A stretch of 35,481 nt of DNA from Lelliottia wanjuensis (GCF_030238365.1 NZ_JASSOT010000077.1:1-35481); one strand, 5' to 3'. Shown: positions 22,308-31,618, counted from the first letter of the stretch. The notes: generated by a model not told the origin, from the sequence alone. Numbers and translations: made by a program.

Positions 22308-22699
22308 TTGCCGGGCGGCAGCGGGCAGCTTAAATCGCCTTCCTCGCACTGCATCAGGGAGGCCAGAAACGCCTCGCGCTCGGCGGTTTTCTCGGTCATG
22401 CACTGGTTGATAATCATCGGCTGTACGCTTCCTCCTTCGCTGCCGGACGCGGCAAAGGCGCAGTCGGCATCGCGCAGCCCAATCCACGCCTGCTGGGCTT
22501 TTTTCAGCAGTTCGCGCTGGGGCGCGGCGGCGCGTTTCATCGCGGCCTGGTAAGTCTGATTCAGTTTTTTATCTGCCGCCTGATACTGATGCGCGGTGCA
22601 GGTATTCAGATCGGTCTGGGTTGTGGCACTGGCACATTCGTCGGCCAGGGCGCTGGCGCTGAGCAGCAACGCGGCTCCGGCAATCAATACTCGTTTCAT
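22304..22699 (-). CDS. LprI-like / DUF1311 secreted protein
   Basis: The 131-residue protein has a signal peptide (MKRVLIAGAALLLSASALA) and the DUF1311 pattern: an early DLNTC motif, a Y/A-rich helix (HQYQAADKKLNQTYQAAM), the core LKKAQQAWIGLRDADCAF and a final NQCMTEKTAEREAFL. This family includes periplasmic proteins and the mycobacterial lysozyme inhibitor LprI; here a periplasmic location is clear but lysozyme inhibition is a guess. Four cysteines suggest disulfides. Its stop overlaps the rutR stop by 3 bp. E. coli has no gene between rutR and putA. Confidence 0.85.
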   Translation of the reverse strand: MKRVLIAGAALLLSASALADECASATTQTDLNTCTAHQYQAADKKLNQTYQAAMKRAAAPQRELLKKAQQAWIGLRDADCAFAASGSEGGSVQPMIINQCMTEKTAEREAFLASLMQCEEGDLSCPLPPGN

Positions 22700-22719
22700 T
22701 TTCCCCTCCGTATAAAAAA

Positions 22720-22748
22720 GCCGGATACGCTACGCTTATCCGGCCTAC
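22720..22748. repeat. Single REP element between the LprI-like gene and putA
   Basis: GCCGGATACGCTACGCTTAT followed by CCGGCCTAC matches the REP consensus. It lies between the putA stop and the LprI-like gene start (both minus strand) and is preceded by a run of A, i.e. T on the minus strand, so the hairpin could also terminate putA transcription. Confidence 0.85.
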
Positions 22749-22770
22749 GGTTTTCATTTTAGCTGTACAG

Positions 22771-25700
22771 TTAACCGATTGTCATCAGGCTGGCGTTACC
22801 GCCTGCGGCAGCGGTGTTGACGCTGAGCGAGTGCTCAACGTACAGACGCTCCAGCAGCAGGTTGGTTTCGCCGCGGGCAAAGCCCTGCACCGAGACAATC
22901 GCGCCGTCGCGCGCTGCGACCAGTTCGCACAGTTCGCGCAGCTGATCGGAATCCCCGTGGTAGATCACCGCGTCGAAATCCTGGGTGGTGATCACGTCTG
23001 GTTTGGCGAAGGTGATCCGCGCGGAGACCTCTTTCGGCAGCTGTTTGGCGAGATCGCGATGCAGACCATCTTCCGGCCACAGCACTTCGCAGCCTGTTGC
23101 CATGGCGGCGGCAAGCTGAACCAGCACATCCTGTTCGTTATCGGCGATGCACAGCACGCGCTCGCGCGGCATCAGCGTCCAGGTGTTGCGCTCTCCGGTC
23201 GGGCCTGGCAGCAGACGCTGAGTCCCGGCCTGCGCCTGTTCGCCATACTGCTGACAAATGGCGCGCAGTTCCGGGCGTTTTTCCGCCCATTTCACGAGGG
23301 CTTCCAGCGGTTGGGTGAGCAGCGTTTTCAGCTGGGCATCTACCGGGCGCTCCGCGTCCTGACGCGCCAGGGTCACGCCGAGCGCATTCTCCGGACGGTT
23401 CGCCAGCAGACGGTACAGATAGAGCGGGCCACCGGCTTTCGGACCGGTGCCGGACAAGCCTTCGCCGCCGAACGGCTGCACGCCGACTACCGCGCCGACC
23501 ATATTGCGGTTGACGTACAGGTTGCCGACTTTCGCGCTGCCCGTGACCTGGGCGATGGTTTCATCGATGCGGGTATGCACGCCCAGCGTCAGGCCGTAGC
23601 CGGAGGCGTTAATCTGATCGACCAGCGCCTCCAGGTTGTTACGGCTGTAGCGCACCACGTGCAGCACCGGGCCGAAGACCTCTTTTTTCAGCTCGTCGAA
23701 GCTGGAGAGCTCAATCAGCGTTGGCGCGATAAAGGTGCCGGTGTTCCATTCGCGGGCATCTTCGCTGTTCTCGCGAACCGCCTGGAAGACCGGGCGACCT
23801 TTGGCGCGCATCGCCTGAATGTGTTGTTCGATGTTGGCTTTGGCTTCGGCGTCGATCACCGGGCCGATATCCGTGGTCAGGCGACCTGGGTTGCCCATCC
23901 GGCATTCGGCCATCGCACCGCGCAGCATTTTCAGCGTGTGGTCGGCGATATCATCCTGCAGACACAGCACGCGCAGGGCGGAGCAGCGCTGTCCGGCGCT
24001 GTCGAAGGCCGAGGCCAGCACATCCACTACCACCTGTTCGGTCAGCGCGGACGAGTCGACGATCATCGCGTTCATCCCGCCGGTTTCGGCGATCAGCGGC
24101 GTCGGACGACCCTGCGGATCAAGACGCGTCGCAATGTTGCGTTGCAGCAGCGTCGCCACTTCGGTAGAGCCGGTAAACATCACGCCGCGCACGCGGGTGT
24201 CGGTGGTCAGCTGAGCGCCGACGGTTTCCCCACGTCCTGGCAGAAGCTGCACCACGCCTGCCGGGACACCGGCTTCGAGCAGAATGTTAATGCCCTGGGC
24301 GGCAATCAGCGGCGTCTGTTCAGCCGGTTTCGCCAGCACGCTGTTACCTGCGGCAAGCGCCGCCGCGATTTGACCGGTGAAGATCGCCAGCGGGAAGTTC
24401 CACGGGCTGATGCACACCACCGGGCCGAGCGGGCGGTGAGTTTCGTTATCAAAATCGTTACGCACCTGACCGGCATAGTAGTGCAGGAAGTCGACCGCCT
24501 CGCGCACTTCGGCGATGGCGTTGCTGAAGGTTTTCCCGGCTTCACGCACCAGAATGCCAATCAGCTGCTGCATCTGGCCTTCCATCAAGATGGCGGCGCG
24601 CTCAAGGATTGCGGCACGTTCCTGCGGCGGCGTCGCGAACCAGATCGGCGCGTTGTTCACCGCATTTTCCAGCGCCAGTTCCACCTCTTTGGCGGTGGCT
24701 TCGCGGGCAAAGCCGACGATATCTTTTGGCTCCGCCGGGTTGATCACCGGCTGCATATCCCCTGCGTCAACGGGCTGCTCAAGGATCGGTTTCGCCTGCC
24801 ATTTTTGCAGGGCGCTGTTCAGCAGGGCAGAAGAGAGGGACGCCAGACGGTGTTCGTTCGCCAGATCCAGACCTGCAGAGTTGGTGCGATCGCTGCCATA
24901 CAGCTCGCGCGGCAAGGCGATTTTCGGATGCGGCAGACCGAGCTGGCCTTCCTGCGCGGCCATTTTTTCCACGGCCTGCACCGGATCGGCAACCAGCTCG
25001 TCGAGCGGCAGGGTGGTGTCAGCAATACGGTTGACGAAGGAGGTGTTGGCGCCGTTTTCCAGCAGACGACGCACCAGATAGGCGAGCAGCGTTTCATGGG
25101 TACCGACCGGGGCATAGATACGGCACGGTCGATTCAGTTTGCCATCGGCCACTTTCCCGGTGACCTGCTCGTACAGCGGTTCACCCATGCCGTGCAGGCA
25201 CTGGAATTCGTACTGGCCCGGATAGTAGTTCTGTCCGGCCAGGCTGTAGATCGCCGCCAGGGTGTGGGCGTTGTGGGTGGCGAACTGCGGGTAGATCAGG
25301 TTCGGCACGCCGAGCAGTTTTTTCGCACAGGCGAGGTAAGAGACGTCGGTGTAAACCTTGCGGGTGTAAACCGGATAGCCTTCCAGGCCATCCATCTGCG
25401 CACGTTTGATTTCGCTGTCCCAGTACGCGCCCTTCACCAGACGGATCATCAGGCGGCGACGGCTGCGCGAGGCGAGGTCAATCAGGTAGTCAATCACGAA
25501 CGGGCAGCGCTTCTGGTAGGCCTGAATAACGAAGCCGATGCCGTTCCAGCCCGCTAGCTCCGGTTCGAAGCACAGTTTTTCCAGCAGATCGAGGGAGATC
25601 TCCAGGCGATCGGCCTCTTCGGCGTCGATGTTAATCCCGATGTCGTACTGGCGCGCCAGCAGGGTGAGGGATTTCAGGCGCGGGTAGAGTTCGTCCATCA

Positions 25701-26733
25701 CGCGATCGTACTGGGCGCGGCTGTAGCGCGGGTGCAGGGCGGAGAGCTTGATGGAAATCCCCGGACCTTCGTAAATGCCGCGACCGTTGGAGGCTTTCCC
25801 AATCGCGTGGATCGCCTGCTGGTAAGAGACCATGTACGCCTGCGCGTCGGTGGCGGTCAGGGCCGCTTCGCCGAGCATGTCGTAGGAGTAGCGGAAACCT
25901 TTGTCTTCGAGCTTACGGGCGTTGGCCAGCGCTTCGGAGATGGTTTCGCCGGTGACGAACTGTTCGCCCATCAGGCGCATCGCCATGTCCACGCCTTTGC
26001 GAATCAGCGGCTCGCCGCTCTTACCGATAATACGGTTCAGGGAGCGGGAGAGGTTGGCTTCGTTGTGGGTGGAAACCAGTTTGCCGGTAAACAGCAGGCC
26101 CCAGGTGGCGGCGTTGACGAACAGCGACGGGCTGCGGCCAATGTGCGAGTGCCAGTTGCCGTTGCTGATTTTGTCGCGGATTAAGGCATCGCGCGTGGCT
26201 TTGTCCGGAATACGCAGCAGCGCTTCCGCGAGACACATCAGGGCCACACCTTCCAGCGAGGAGAGGGAGAACTCCTGCAACAGGCCCTGCACCATTCCGG
26301 CGCGGCCGCTGGCGGATTTCTGATTACGCAGTTTGTCGGCGAGCTGATACGCCAGGCTGTGCGCCTGAGAAGCAATCGGCTCCGGCAGACGGGCCTGCTC
26401 CAGCAGCATCGGCACGGCGTCGGTTTCGGCACGACGGTACGCAGCGGTGATCGCCGCGCGGCTGACGGATTGCGGCAGGATCTGCTCGGCAAAATCGAGG
26501 AACGGCTGGTGATTCTCTTCGGCGGCGGCCACGGCTTCATCGCTTTCGTTGGCGGCACCGGCCAGCAGGGCAGGCAGCTCCGGTAAATCGTCTTCGTTTT
26601 CCAGACGTTCCAGATAATTAAAAATAGCCTGCTTAATTAGCCAGTGCGGCGTGCGGTCAATGCGGGTTGCAGCGCTCTTAATCCGTTCGCGGGTCGCGTC
26701 ATCCAGCTTAACCCCCATGGTGGTCATGCCCAT
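22771..26733 (-). CDS. putA: Trifunctional proline dehydrogenase / P5C dehydrogenase / put repressor PutA
   Basis: The 1320-residue protein equals E. coli PutA in length. Residues 1-47 form a ribbon-helix-helix DNA-binding domain (TTMGVKLDDATRERIKSAA). The FAD proline dehydrogenase barrel spans about 87-610, with GIGFVIQAYQKRCP and RSRRRLMIRLVKGAYWDSEIK. The NAD-dependent glutamate semialdehyde dehydrogenase spans about 650-1130, with PWNFPLAIFTGQ, ETGGMNAMIVD and the catalytic cysteine in DSAGQRCSALR. PutA oxidises proline to glutamate at the membrane and represses put when proline is absent. AGGAG lies 7 nt before the ATG at 26733; a longer frame to 26835 extends into the operator region and is rejected. 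Confidence 0.97.
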   Translation of the reverse strand: MGMTTMGVKLDDATRERIKSAATRIDRTPHWLIKQAIFNYLERLENEDDLPELPALLAGAANESDEAVAAAEENHQPFLDFAEQILPQSVSRAAITAAYRRAETDAVPMLLEQARLPEPIASQAHSLAYQLADKLRNQKSASGRAGMVQGLLQEFSLSSLEGVALMCLAEALLRIPDKATRDALIRDKISNGNWHSHIGRSPSLFVNAATWGLLFTGKLVSTHNEANLSRSLNRIIGKSGEPLIRKGVDMAMRLMGEQFVTGETISEALANARKLEDKGFRYSYDMLGEAALTATDAQAYMVSYQQAIHAIGKASNGRGIYEGPGISIKLSALHPRYSRAQYDRVMDELYPRLKSLTLLARQYDIGINIDAEEADRLEISLDLLEKLCFEPELAGWNGIGFVIQAYQKRCPFVIDYLIDLASRSRRRLMIRLVKGAYWDSEIKRAQMDGLEGYPVYTRKVYTDVSYLACAKKLLGVPNLIYPQFATHNAHTLAAIYSLAGQNYYPGQYEFQCLHGMGEPLYEQVTGKVADGKLNRPCRIYAPVGTHETLLAYLVRRLLENGANTSFVNRIADTTLPLDELVADPVQAVEKMAAQEGQLGLPHPKIALPRELYGSDRTNSAGLDLANEHRLASLSSALLNSALQKWQAKPILEQPVDAGDMQPVINPAEPKDIVGFAREATAKEVELALENAVNNAPIWFATPPQERAAILERAAILMEGQMQQLIGILVREAGKTFSNAIAEVREAVDFLHYYAGQVRNDFDNETHRPLGPVVCISPWNFPLAIFTGQIAAALAAGNSVLAKPAEQTPLIAAQGINILLEAGVPAGVVQLLPGRGETVGAQLTTDTRVRGVMFTGSTEVATLLQRNIATRLDPQGRPTPLIAETGGMNAMIVDSSALTEQVVVDVLASAFDSAGQRCSALRVLCLQDDIADHTLKMLRGAMAECRMGNPGRLTTDIGPVIDAEAKANIEQHIQAMRAKGRPVFQAVRENSEDAREWNTGTFIAPTLIELSSFDELKKEVFGPVLHVVRYSRNNLEALVDQINASGYGLTLGVHTRIDETIAQVTGSAKVGNLYVNRNMVGAVVGVQPFGGEGLSGTGPKAGGPLYLYRLLANRPENALGVTLARQDAERPVDAQLKTLLTQPLEALVKWAEKRPELRAICQQYGEQAQAGTQRLLPGPTGERNTWTLMPRERVLCIADNEQDVLVQLAAAMATGCEVLWPEDGLHRDLAKQLPKEVSARITFAKPDVITTQDFDAVIYHGDSDQLRELCELVAARDGAIVSVQGFARGETNLLLERLYVEHSLSVNTAAAGGNASLMTIG

Positions 26734-27157
26734 GCCAAAACTCCTGTTGATCTGTAGTGATGTTCGGTCGTTAGCGTGAAATATCCACCATGTTGCAACT
26801 TTGTGCAACCGTGTTAAATGTGACCTGGTCTGCAAGCTGAAAAATGAATGGATTGTTAAGCATAAGTTAGCTGGAAAATAAGACGGAATTCTGCGTGTGA
26901 GGCCAGTTTTTATGCGGCAGTTAACACTTTTAAAAGGTGCAACCCGTTAAAACGTGAGCGAGTGCAACCTATATAAAAGACGTATGAAACCAGGGATGAA
27001 TTTGATGTAAATGCAGTGTTAAATCATTTGTGCATGAGGAGCGCTTACGGCAGGATACGCGCGCCCAACCGAAATACACTCATCATCACCCCGTTCCGGT
27101 GATGGAATAATTAAGGCAACCGGGAAGGTTGTCGCTCGACATTTTTGGAGATTTTAA
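26734..27157. promoter_or_regulatory. put control region with PutA operators
   Basis: This 424-bp divergent region between putA and putP carries the PutA recognition hexamer GTTGCA or its complement at 26792-26797 (overlapping its own complement at 26794-26799), 26804-26809, 26938-26943 and 26963-26968. E. coli has a very similar region of about 420 bp with five PutA sites. The grouping near both genes fits looping repression of both promoters. Individual promoters were not assigned. Confidence 0.8.
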
Positions 27158-28666
27158 ATGGCAATTAGCACACCGATGCTGGTGACATTTCTCGTTTATA
27201 TTTTTGGCATGATCCTGATAGGGTTTTTGGCATGGCGATCAACCAACAGTTTTGACGACTATATTCTGGGCGGGCGCAGTTTAGGGCCGATGGTCACCGC
27301 GCTCTCTGCGGGGGCTTCCGACATGAGCGGCTGGCTGCTGATGGGCCTGCCGGGCGCGATTTTCATCTCCGGTATTTCAGAAAGCTGGATCGCGATTGGC
27401 CTGACGGTCGGCGCGTGGGTGAACTGGAAGCTGGTGGCGGGGCGTTTGCGCGTTCATACCGAAGTGAACAACAACGCCCTGACGCTGCCGGACTACTTCA
27501 CCGGTCGCTTTGAGGATAAGAGCCGCGTGCTGCGTATCATCTCTGCGCTGGTGATCCTGGTGTTCTTCACCATCTACTGCGCGTCGGGCATCGTGGCCGG
27601 TGCGCGTCTGTTCGAAAGCACCTTCGGCATGAGCTACGAAACGGCGCTGTGGGCCGGTGCGGCCGCCACCATCATCTACACCTTCGTTGGCGGTTTCCTG
27701 GCTGTCAGCTGGACCGATACTGTGCAGGCGAGCCTGATGATCTTCGCCCTGATCCTGACGCCGGTGATTGTGATTTTCACCGTCGGCGGTTTTGGCGATT
27801 CGCTGGAAGTGATCAAGCAAAAGAGCATCGAAAACGTCGATATGCTGAAAGGCCTGAACTTCGTGGCGATTGTCTCGCTGATGGGCTGGGGCCTGGGCTA
27901 CTTCGGACAGCCGCACATTCTGGCGCGCTTCATGGCGGCGGATTCCCACCACACTATTGTTCACGCGCGTCGTATCAGCATGACGTGGATGATCCTCTGT
28001 CTGGCGGGCGCGGTGGCAGTGGGCTTCTTCGGGATTGCGTACTTCAACAATAACCCGGCGCAGGCGGGCGCGGTGAACCAGAACGCTGAGCGTGTGTTCA
28101 TCGAGCTAGCGCAAATTCTGTTCAACCCGTGGATTGCCGGGATTTTACTGTCGGCGATTTTGGCGGCGGTGATGTCGACTCTGAGCTGTCAGCTGCTGGT
28201 CTGCTCCAGTGCGATTACCGAAGACCTGTACAAGGCCTTCCTGCGTAAAGGCGCGAGCCAGAAAGAGCTGGTGTGGGTCGGGCGCTTCATGGTGCTGGTG
28301 GTGGCGCTGGTCTCCATCGCCCTGGCGGCGAATCCGGAAAACCGCGTGCTGGGCCTGGTGAGCTACGCGTGGGCGGGCTTCGGTGCAGCCTTTGGTCCGG
28401 TCGTGCTGCTCTCCGTACTCTGGTCACGCATGACCCGTAACGGCGCGCTGGCGGGGATGATTATCGGGGCGGTGACGGTGATCGTCTGGAAACAATTCGC
28501 ATGGCTGGGTCTGTACGAAATCATCCCTGGATTTATCTTCGGCAGCATCGGGATTGTGGTGTTCAGCCTGCTGGGCAAAGCACCGTCGGCGTCGATGCAG
28601 GAACGTTTTGCTGAAGCGGATGCGCATTACCACACGGCACCGCCGTCGAAATTGCAGCCGGAATAA
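27158..28666 (+). CDS. putP: Sodium/proline symporter PutP
   Basis: The 502-residue protein equals E. coli PutP in length and belongs to the sodium:solute symporter family (13 membrane helices). The sodium-site residues Asp55 and Ser57 are present (GASDMSGW), as is the later GWGLGYFGQPHILARFMA block. It brings proline into the cell with Na+ for osmotic or nutritional use and for breakdown by PutA. TTGGAG lies 7 nt before the ATG. It is followed by a REP-pair structure with a T-run. Confidence 0.97.
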   Translation: MAISTPMLVTFLVYIFGMILIGFLAWRSTNSFDDYILGGRSLGPMVTALSAGASDMSGWLLMGLPGAIFISGISESWIAIGLTVGAWVNWKLVAGRLRVHTEVNNNALTLPDYFTGRFEDKSRVLRIISALVILVFFTIYCASGIVAGARLFESTFGMSYETALWAGAAATIIYTFVGGFLAVSWTDTVQASLMIFALILTPVIVIFTVGGFGDSLEVIKQKSIENVDMLKGLNFVAIVSLMGWGLGYFGQPHILARFMAADSHHTIVHARRISMTWMILCLAGAVAVGFFGIAYFNNNPAQAGAVNQNAERVFIELAQILFNPWIAGILLSAILAAVMSTLSCQLLVCSSAITEDLYKAFLRKGASQKELVWVGRFMVLVVALVSIALAANPENRVLGLVSYAWAGFGAAFGPVVLLSVLWSRMTRNGALAGMIIGAVTVIVWKQFAWLGLYEIIPGFIFGSIGIVVFSLLGKAPSASMQERFAEADAHYHTAPPSKLQPE

Positions 28667-28681
28667 GTTGTGCGGTCTAAA

Positions 28682-28775
28682 GCCCGGTGGCGCTAGCGCT
28701 TACCGGGCCTACAAAACTTGCAAACCCGTAATTATGTAGGCCGGGTAAGGCGTAGCCGCCACCCGGCTTTTTTTT
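28682..28775 (+). repeat. BIME after putP, also acting as terminator
   Basis: Inverted REP units lie at 28682-28712 and 28736-28767. The second forms a GCCGGGT...ACCCGGC hairpin followed directly by eight or more Ts (28768 onward), so it can serve as an intrinsic terminator for putP. Confidence 0.88.
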
Positions 28776-28778
28776 GTA

Positions 28779-29198
28779 TCAGAACTGCACGCACACCGGC
28801 TGATCAACTCGCATCACCGACTCCTGCGCAAAGCGTGATTTATAGATCCCGCGCAACGCTTCGATATTGCTCTCGCTCTGGGCGTCTTTCCCGTGGATCA
28901 GCATCAGCGCTTTGCTCGGCTCACGCGCCACTTTCCCGTCGTTACCCAGCCATTGCCCGCGCGCATCAAACACCGTTAAGCCATCGCGAAAACGCGGCGT
29001 CACGTCCTGATCGACAAACTGCTGCCACTCCTGGCCGGTGATCGCTGCCCCTGCCGGACGGTTCAGGCCGAAATAGAGGGTAGTTTGCTGCATCTGGTTA
29101 TCCGCTTTGCAGGTGGCGTCAGCGGCGGTGTGAGAGGGGGCGTTGCAGCCTGCCAGCAGGAAAAGCGCGGCAACCATAAAACCCGTTTTGATGGTCAT
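28779..29198 (-). CDS. DUF3574-type lipoprotein
   Basis: The 139-residue protein has a lipoprotein signal peptide with lipobox LLAGC (Cys18), and residue +2 is Asn, so outer-membrane sorting is likely. The body has the DUF3574 pattern: QQTTLYFGLNRPAG near the start, TGQEWQQFVDQDVTPRFRDGLTVFDARGQW in the middle, and EALRGIYKSRFAQESVMRV at the end. The function is unknown. It lies between two BIMEs as a single gene, not part of the put or efe operons. Confidence 0.85.
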   Translation of the reverse strand: MTIKTGFMVAALFLLAGCNAPSHTAADATCKADNQMQQTTLYFGLNRPAGAAITGQEWQQFVDQDVTPRFRDGLTVFDARGQWLGNDGKVAREPSKALMLIHGKDAQSESNIEALRGIYKSRFAQESVMRVDQPVCVQF

Positions 29199-29220
29199 TG
29201 TTTGTTATCCTCGTTGTTCG

Positions 29221-29295
29221 AAAAAAAGCCGGGTGGCGCTAACGCTTACCCGGCCTACGGTTTTGTAGGCCCGTGCAAGCGCAGCGCCGCCGGGC
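29221..29295. repeat. BIME between the lipoprotein and the NupC-like gene
   Basis: Inverted REP units are at 29228-29258 and 29265-29295. The left unit is followed on the minus strand by a T-run (29227-29221), so it can terminate the NupC-like transcript before the lipoprotein gene. Confidence 0.88.
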
Positions 29296-29304
29296 AAAAA
29301 AAAA

Positions 29305-30489
29305 TTACAGCACCAGTCCCGCAAAGCTTGCCGACAGCAGGCTCACCAGCGTTGCACCGTACACCAGGCGCAGGCCAAAGCGTGACACCACGTTGCCTTG
29401 CTTCTCATTCAGCCCTTTGATCGCTCCGGCCACAATGCCGATAGAGGCAAAGTTAGCGAACGACACCAGGAAGATGGAGAGAATGCCCAGCCCGCGCGGC
29501 GTCATCTGACCGGCAATTTTTTGCAGCTCAATCATTGCCACAAATTCATTCGCCACCAGTTTGGTTGCCATAATACTGCCCGCGTTCAGGGCATCGCTGA
29601 GGGGAATGCCGACCAGCCACGCCAGCGGATAAAACACATAGCCCAGGATCTGCTGGAAGCTCATGCCAAATACGCTGGAGAACAGGGCGTTGACCGCGCT
29701 AATAAGCGCAATAAAGCCAATCAGCATCGCCAGAATAATCATCGCCACTTTAAAACCGGCCAGAATATACTCGCCCAGCATCTCAAAGAAGCTCTGGGAT
29801 TCGTGCAGTTTTTCCAGTTTGATTTCCGGCTCAGCTTCCGGGCGCGCCGGGTTGATGACCGACAGAATAATAAAGGTGCTGAACATATTCAGGATCAGCG
29901 CCGCGACCACAAATTTCGCATCGAGCATGGTCATGTAGGCGCCGACAATCGACAGGGAGACGGTCGACATCGCCGTCGCCGCCATGGTGAACAGGCGACG
30001 AGAAGAGAGATCGCCGAGCACCCCTTTGTAAGCAATGAAGTTTTCCGACTGCCCGAGGATCAGCGAGCTGACGGCGTTAAAGGATTCCAGCTTGCCCATA
30101 CCGTTCAGCTTGGACAGCAGCGTGCCGATGACGCGAATAAAAATCGGCAGAATTCGCCAGTGCTGGAGAATACCGATCAGGGCAGAAATAAAGATAATCG
30201 GACAGAGTACGCCGAGGAAAATGAACGCCAGCCCTTTTTCACCCATCCCGCCAAAGACAAAATTGGTGCCCTCTGCGGCAAATTTCAGCAGGGATTCAAA
30301 GAAACCGGAGACATATTTAATCACGAATAAACCGCTTTCGGCGTGCAGGAAAAAGAACGCCAGCGCAATTTCAATCACAATAAGCTGTAAAACATAACGA
30401 ATACGAATTTTTCGGCGGTCGAAACTCACCAGCCAGGCGAGCGCAAGAATAATCACCAGCGCCAGCAGGAAATGAACAAAGTTATACAT
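29305..30489 (-). CDS. NupC-family (CNT) nucleoside:proton symporter
   Basis: The 394-residue protein belongs to the concentrative nucleoside transporter family and is very like E. coli NupC (400 residues). It shares LESFNAVSSLILGQSENFIAYK, TMAATAMSTVSLSIVGAYMTML and SQSFFEMLGEYILAGFKVAMI. The substrate motifs GQSEN and the late ATKLVANEFVAM and FANFASIGI are intact. It should import nucleosides with protons. True nupC lies elsewhere in enterobacteria, so this is probably a paralogue (PsuT/NupX-like role possible). The gene is divergent from efeU. I saw no clear CytR or CRP site. Confidence 0.88.
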   Translation of the reverse strand: MYNFVHFLLALVIILALAWLVSFDRRKIRIRYVLQLIVIEIALAFFFLHAESGLFVIKYVSGFFESLLKFAAEGTNFVFGGMGEKGLAFIFLGVLCPIIFISALIGILQHWRILPIFIRVIGTLLSKLNGMGKLESFNAVSSLILGQSENFIAYKGVLGDLSSRRLFTMAATAMSTVSLSIVGAYMTMLDAKFVVAALILNMFSTFIILSVINPARPEAEPEIKLEKLHESQSFFEMLGEYILAGFKVAMIILAMLIGFIALISAVNALFSSVFGMSFQQILGYVFYPLAWLVGIPLSDALNAGSIMATKLVANEFVAMIELQKIAGQMTPRGLGILSIFLVSFANFASIGIVAGAIKGLNEKQGNVVSRFGLRLVYGATLVSLLSASFAGLVL

Positions 30490-30664
30490 TTTAGATTTTC
30501 AGCAGGTAAACGAAGCGCTTATTTAGCCATAGGGAGGGGGAAGCGTAAATGAGCATTTACGTTATAAGTTATATACATAACGGTAACGATCGTAACTATT
30601 AACCGGCGATGGATTTACAACTCGTCATCAAAACCCAACACATTTCGCTTGTTTTTCTCTCTGC

Positions 30665-30683
30665 CGTAATGATAATCACTATC
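30665..30683. promoter_or_regulatory. Fur box upstream of efeUOB
   Basis: The 19-bp site matches the Fur consensus GATAATGATAATCATTATC at 16 positions; its core is TAATGATAATCACTATC. It lies 58-76 bp before the efeU ATG. Iron repression of efeUOB by Fur is known in E. coli. Confidence 0.85.
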
Positions 30684-30740
30684 ACAGTTATTTACCTTTC
30701 TTTGCATCAGTTGACCGCGATAAACATTTAAGGTGTCGGC

Positions 30741-31574
30741 ATGTTTGTTCCATTTCTCATTATGTTACGTGAAGGTCTTGAAGCGGCCTTAATTGTCAGC
30801 TTGATCGCCAGCTATCTGAAGCGCACCCAGCGGGGCCGCTGGATTGGGATGATGTGGGTGGGCGTTTTCCTCGCCGCCGCACTCTGCCTGGGGCTCGGTA
30901 TTTTAATCAACGAAACCACCGGTGAGTTCCCGCAAAAAGAGCAGGAGCTGTTCGAAGGGATCGTCGCGGTCATCGCGGTAGTGATCCTCACCTGGATGGT
31001 GTTCTGGATGCGCAAAGTGTCGCGCAACGTCAAAGTTCAGCTGGAGCAGGCGGTGGATAACGCGCTGCAAAAGGGCAATCACCACGGTTGGGCGCTGATT
31101 GGAATGGTCTTTTTCGCCGTCGCGCGTGAAGGACTGGAGTCGGTCTTCTTCCTGCTGGCGGCATTCCAGCAGGACGTGGGGATCTGGCCGCCGCTCGGCG
31201 CGATGCTCGGCCTGGCGACCGCAGTGGTGCTGGGCTTTATGATCTACTGGGGCGGTATTCGCCTGAACCTCGGCGCGTTCTTCAAATGGACCAGCCTGTT
31301 TATTCTGCTGGTGGCCGCCGGGCTGGCCGCGGGGGCGATTCGCGCCTTCCACGAGGCGGGCCTGTGGAACCACTTCCAGGACGTGGCTTTCGATTTCAGT
31401 AACACGCTTTCCACCCATTCTCTGACCGGCACCCTGCTCGAAGGTATCTTCGGCTATCAGGAAACGCCGAGCGTCAGTGAAGTGGCGATGTATTTCATCT
31501 ATCTCATTCCGGCGCTGGTGCTGTTCTTTATGCCATCGCGCCCCAGTACTCAGCCGTCGCGTACTGCGCCCTGA
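30741..31574 (+). CDS. efeU: Ferrous iron permease EfeU
   Basis: The 277-residue membrane protein is homologous to yeast Ftr1. Two REGLE iron motifs are present, at residues 10-14 (MLREGLEAA) and 129-133 (AREGLESVF), with about seven helices. It moves iron across the inner membrane with the periplasmic EfeO and EfeB. Laboratory E. coli K-12 carries a frameshift in this gene; here the frame is intact. A Fur box lies upstream, and efeO follows after 44 bp. Confidence 0.95.
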   Translation: MFVPFLIMLREGLEAALIVSLIASYLKRTQRGRWIGMMWVGVFLAAALCLGLGILINETTGEFPQKEQELFEGIVAVIAVVILTWMVFWMRKVSRNVKVQLEQAVDNALQKGNHHGWALIGMVFFAVAREGLESVFFLLAAFQQDVGIWPPLGAMLGLATAVVLGFMIYWGGIRLNLGAFFKWTSLFILLVAAGLAAGAIRAFHEAGLWNHFQDVAFDFSNTLSTHSLTGTLLEGIFGYQETPSVSEVAMYFIYLIPALVLFFMPSRPSTQPSRTAP

Positions 31575-31618
31575 AGTGCTTCGTGTTGTTTATACATACT
31601 TTTAGAAAGGGAAGGGTC

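Noticed and set aside
22831..25557. 908-codon open frame on the plus strand opposite putA
   Set aside because: It lies wholly antisense to a well-conserved gene, has low-complexity His/Gln/Arg-rich translation, and arises from GC-rich codon bias. No ribosome site or family resemblance.
26734..26835. 34-residue extension of PutA
   Set aside because: It covers PutA operator sites, and the ATG at 26733 gives the exact family length with a good ribosome site.
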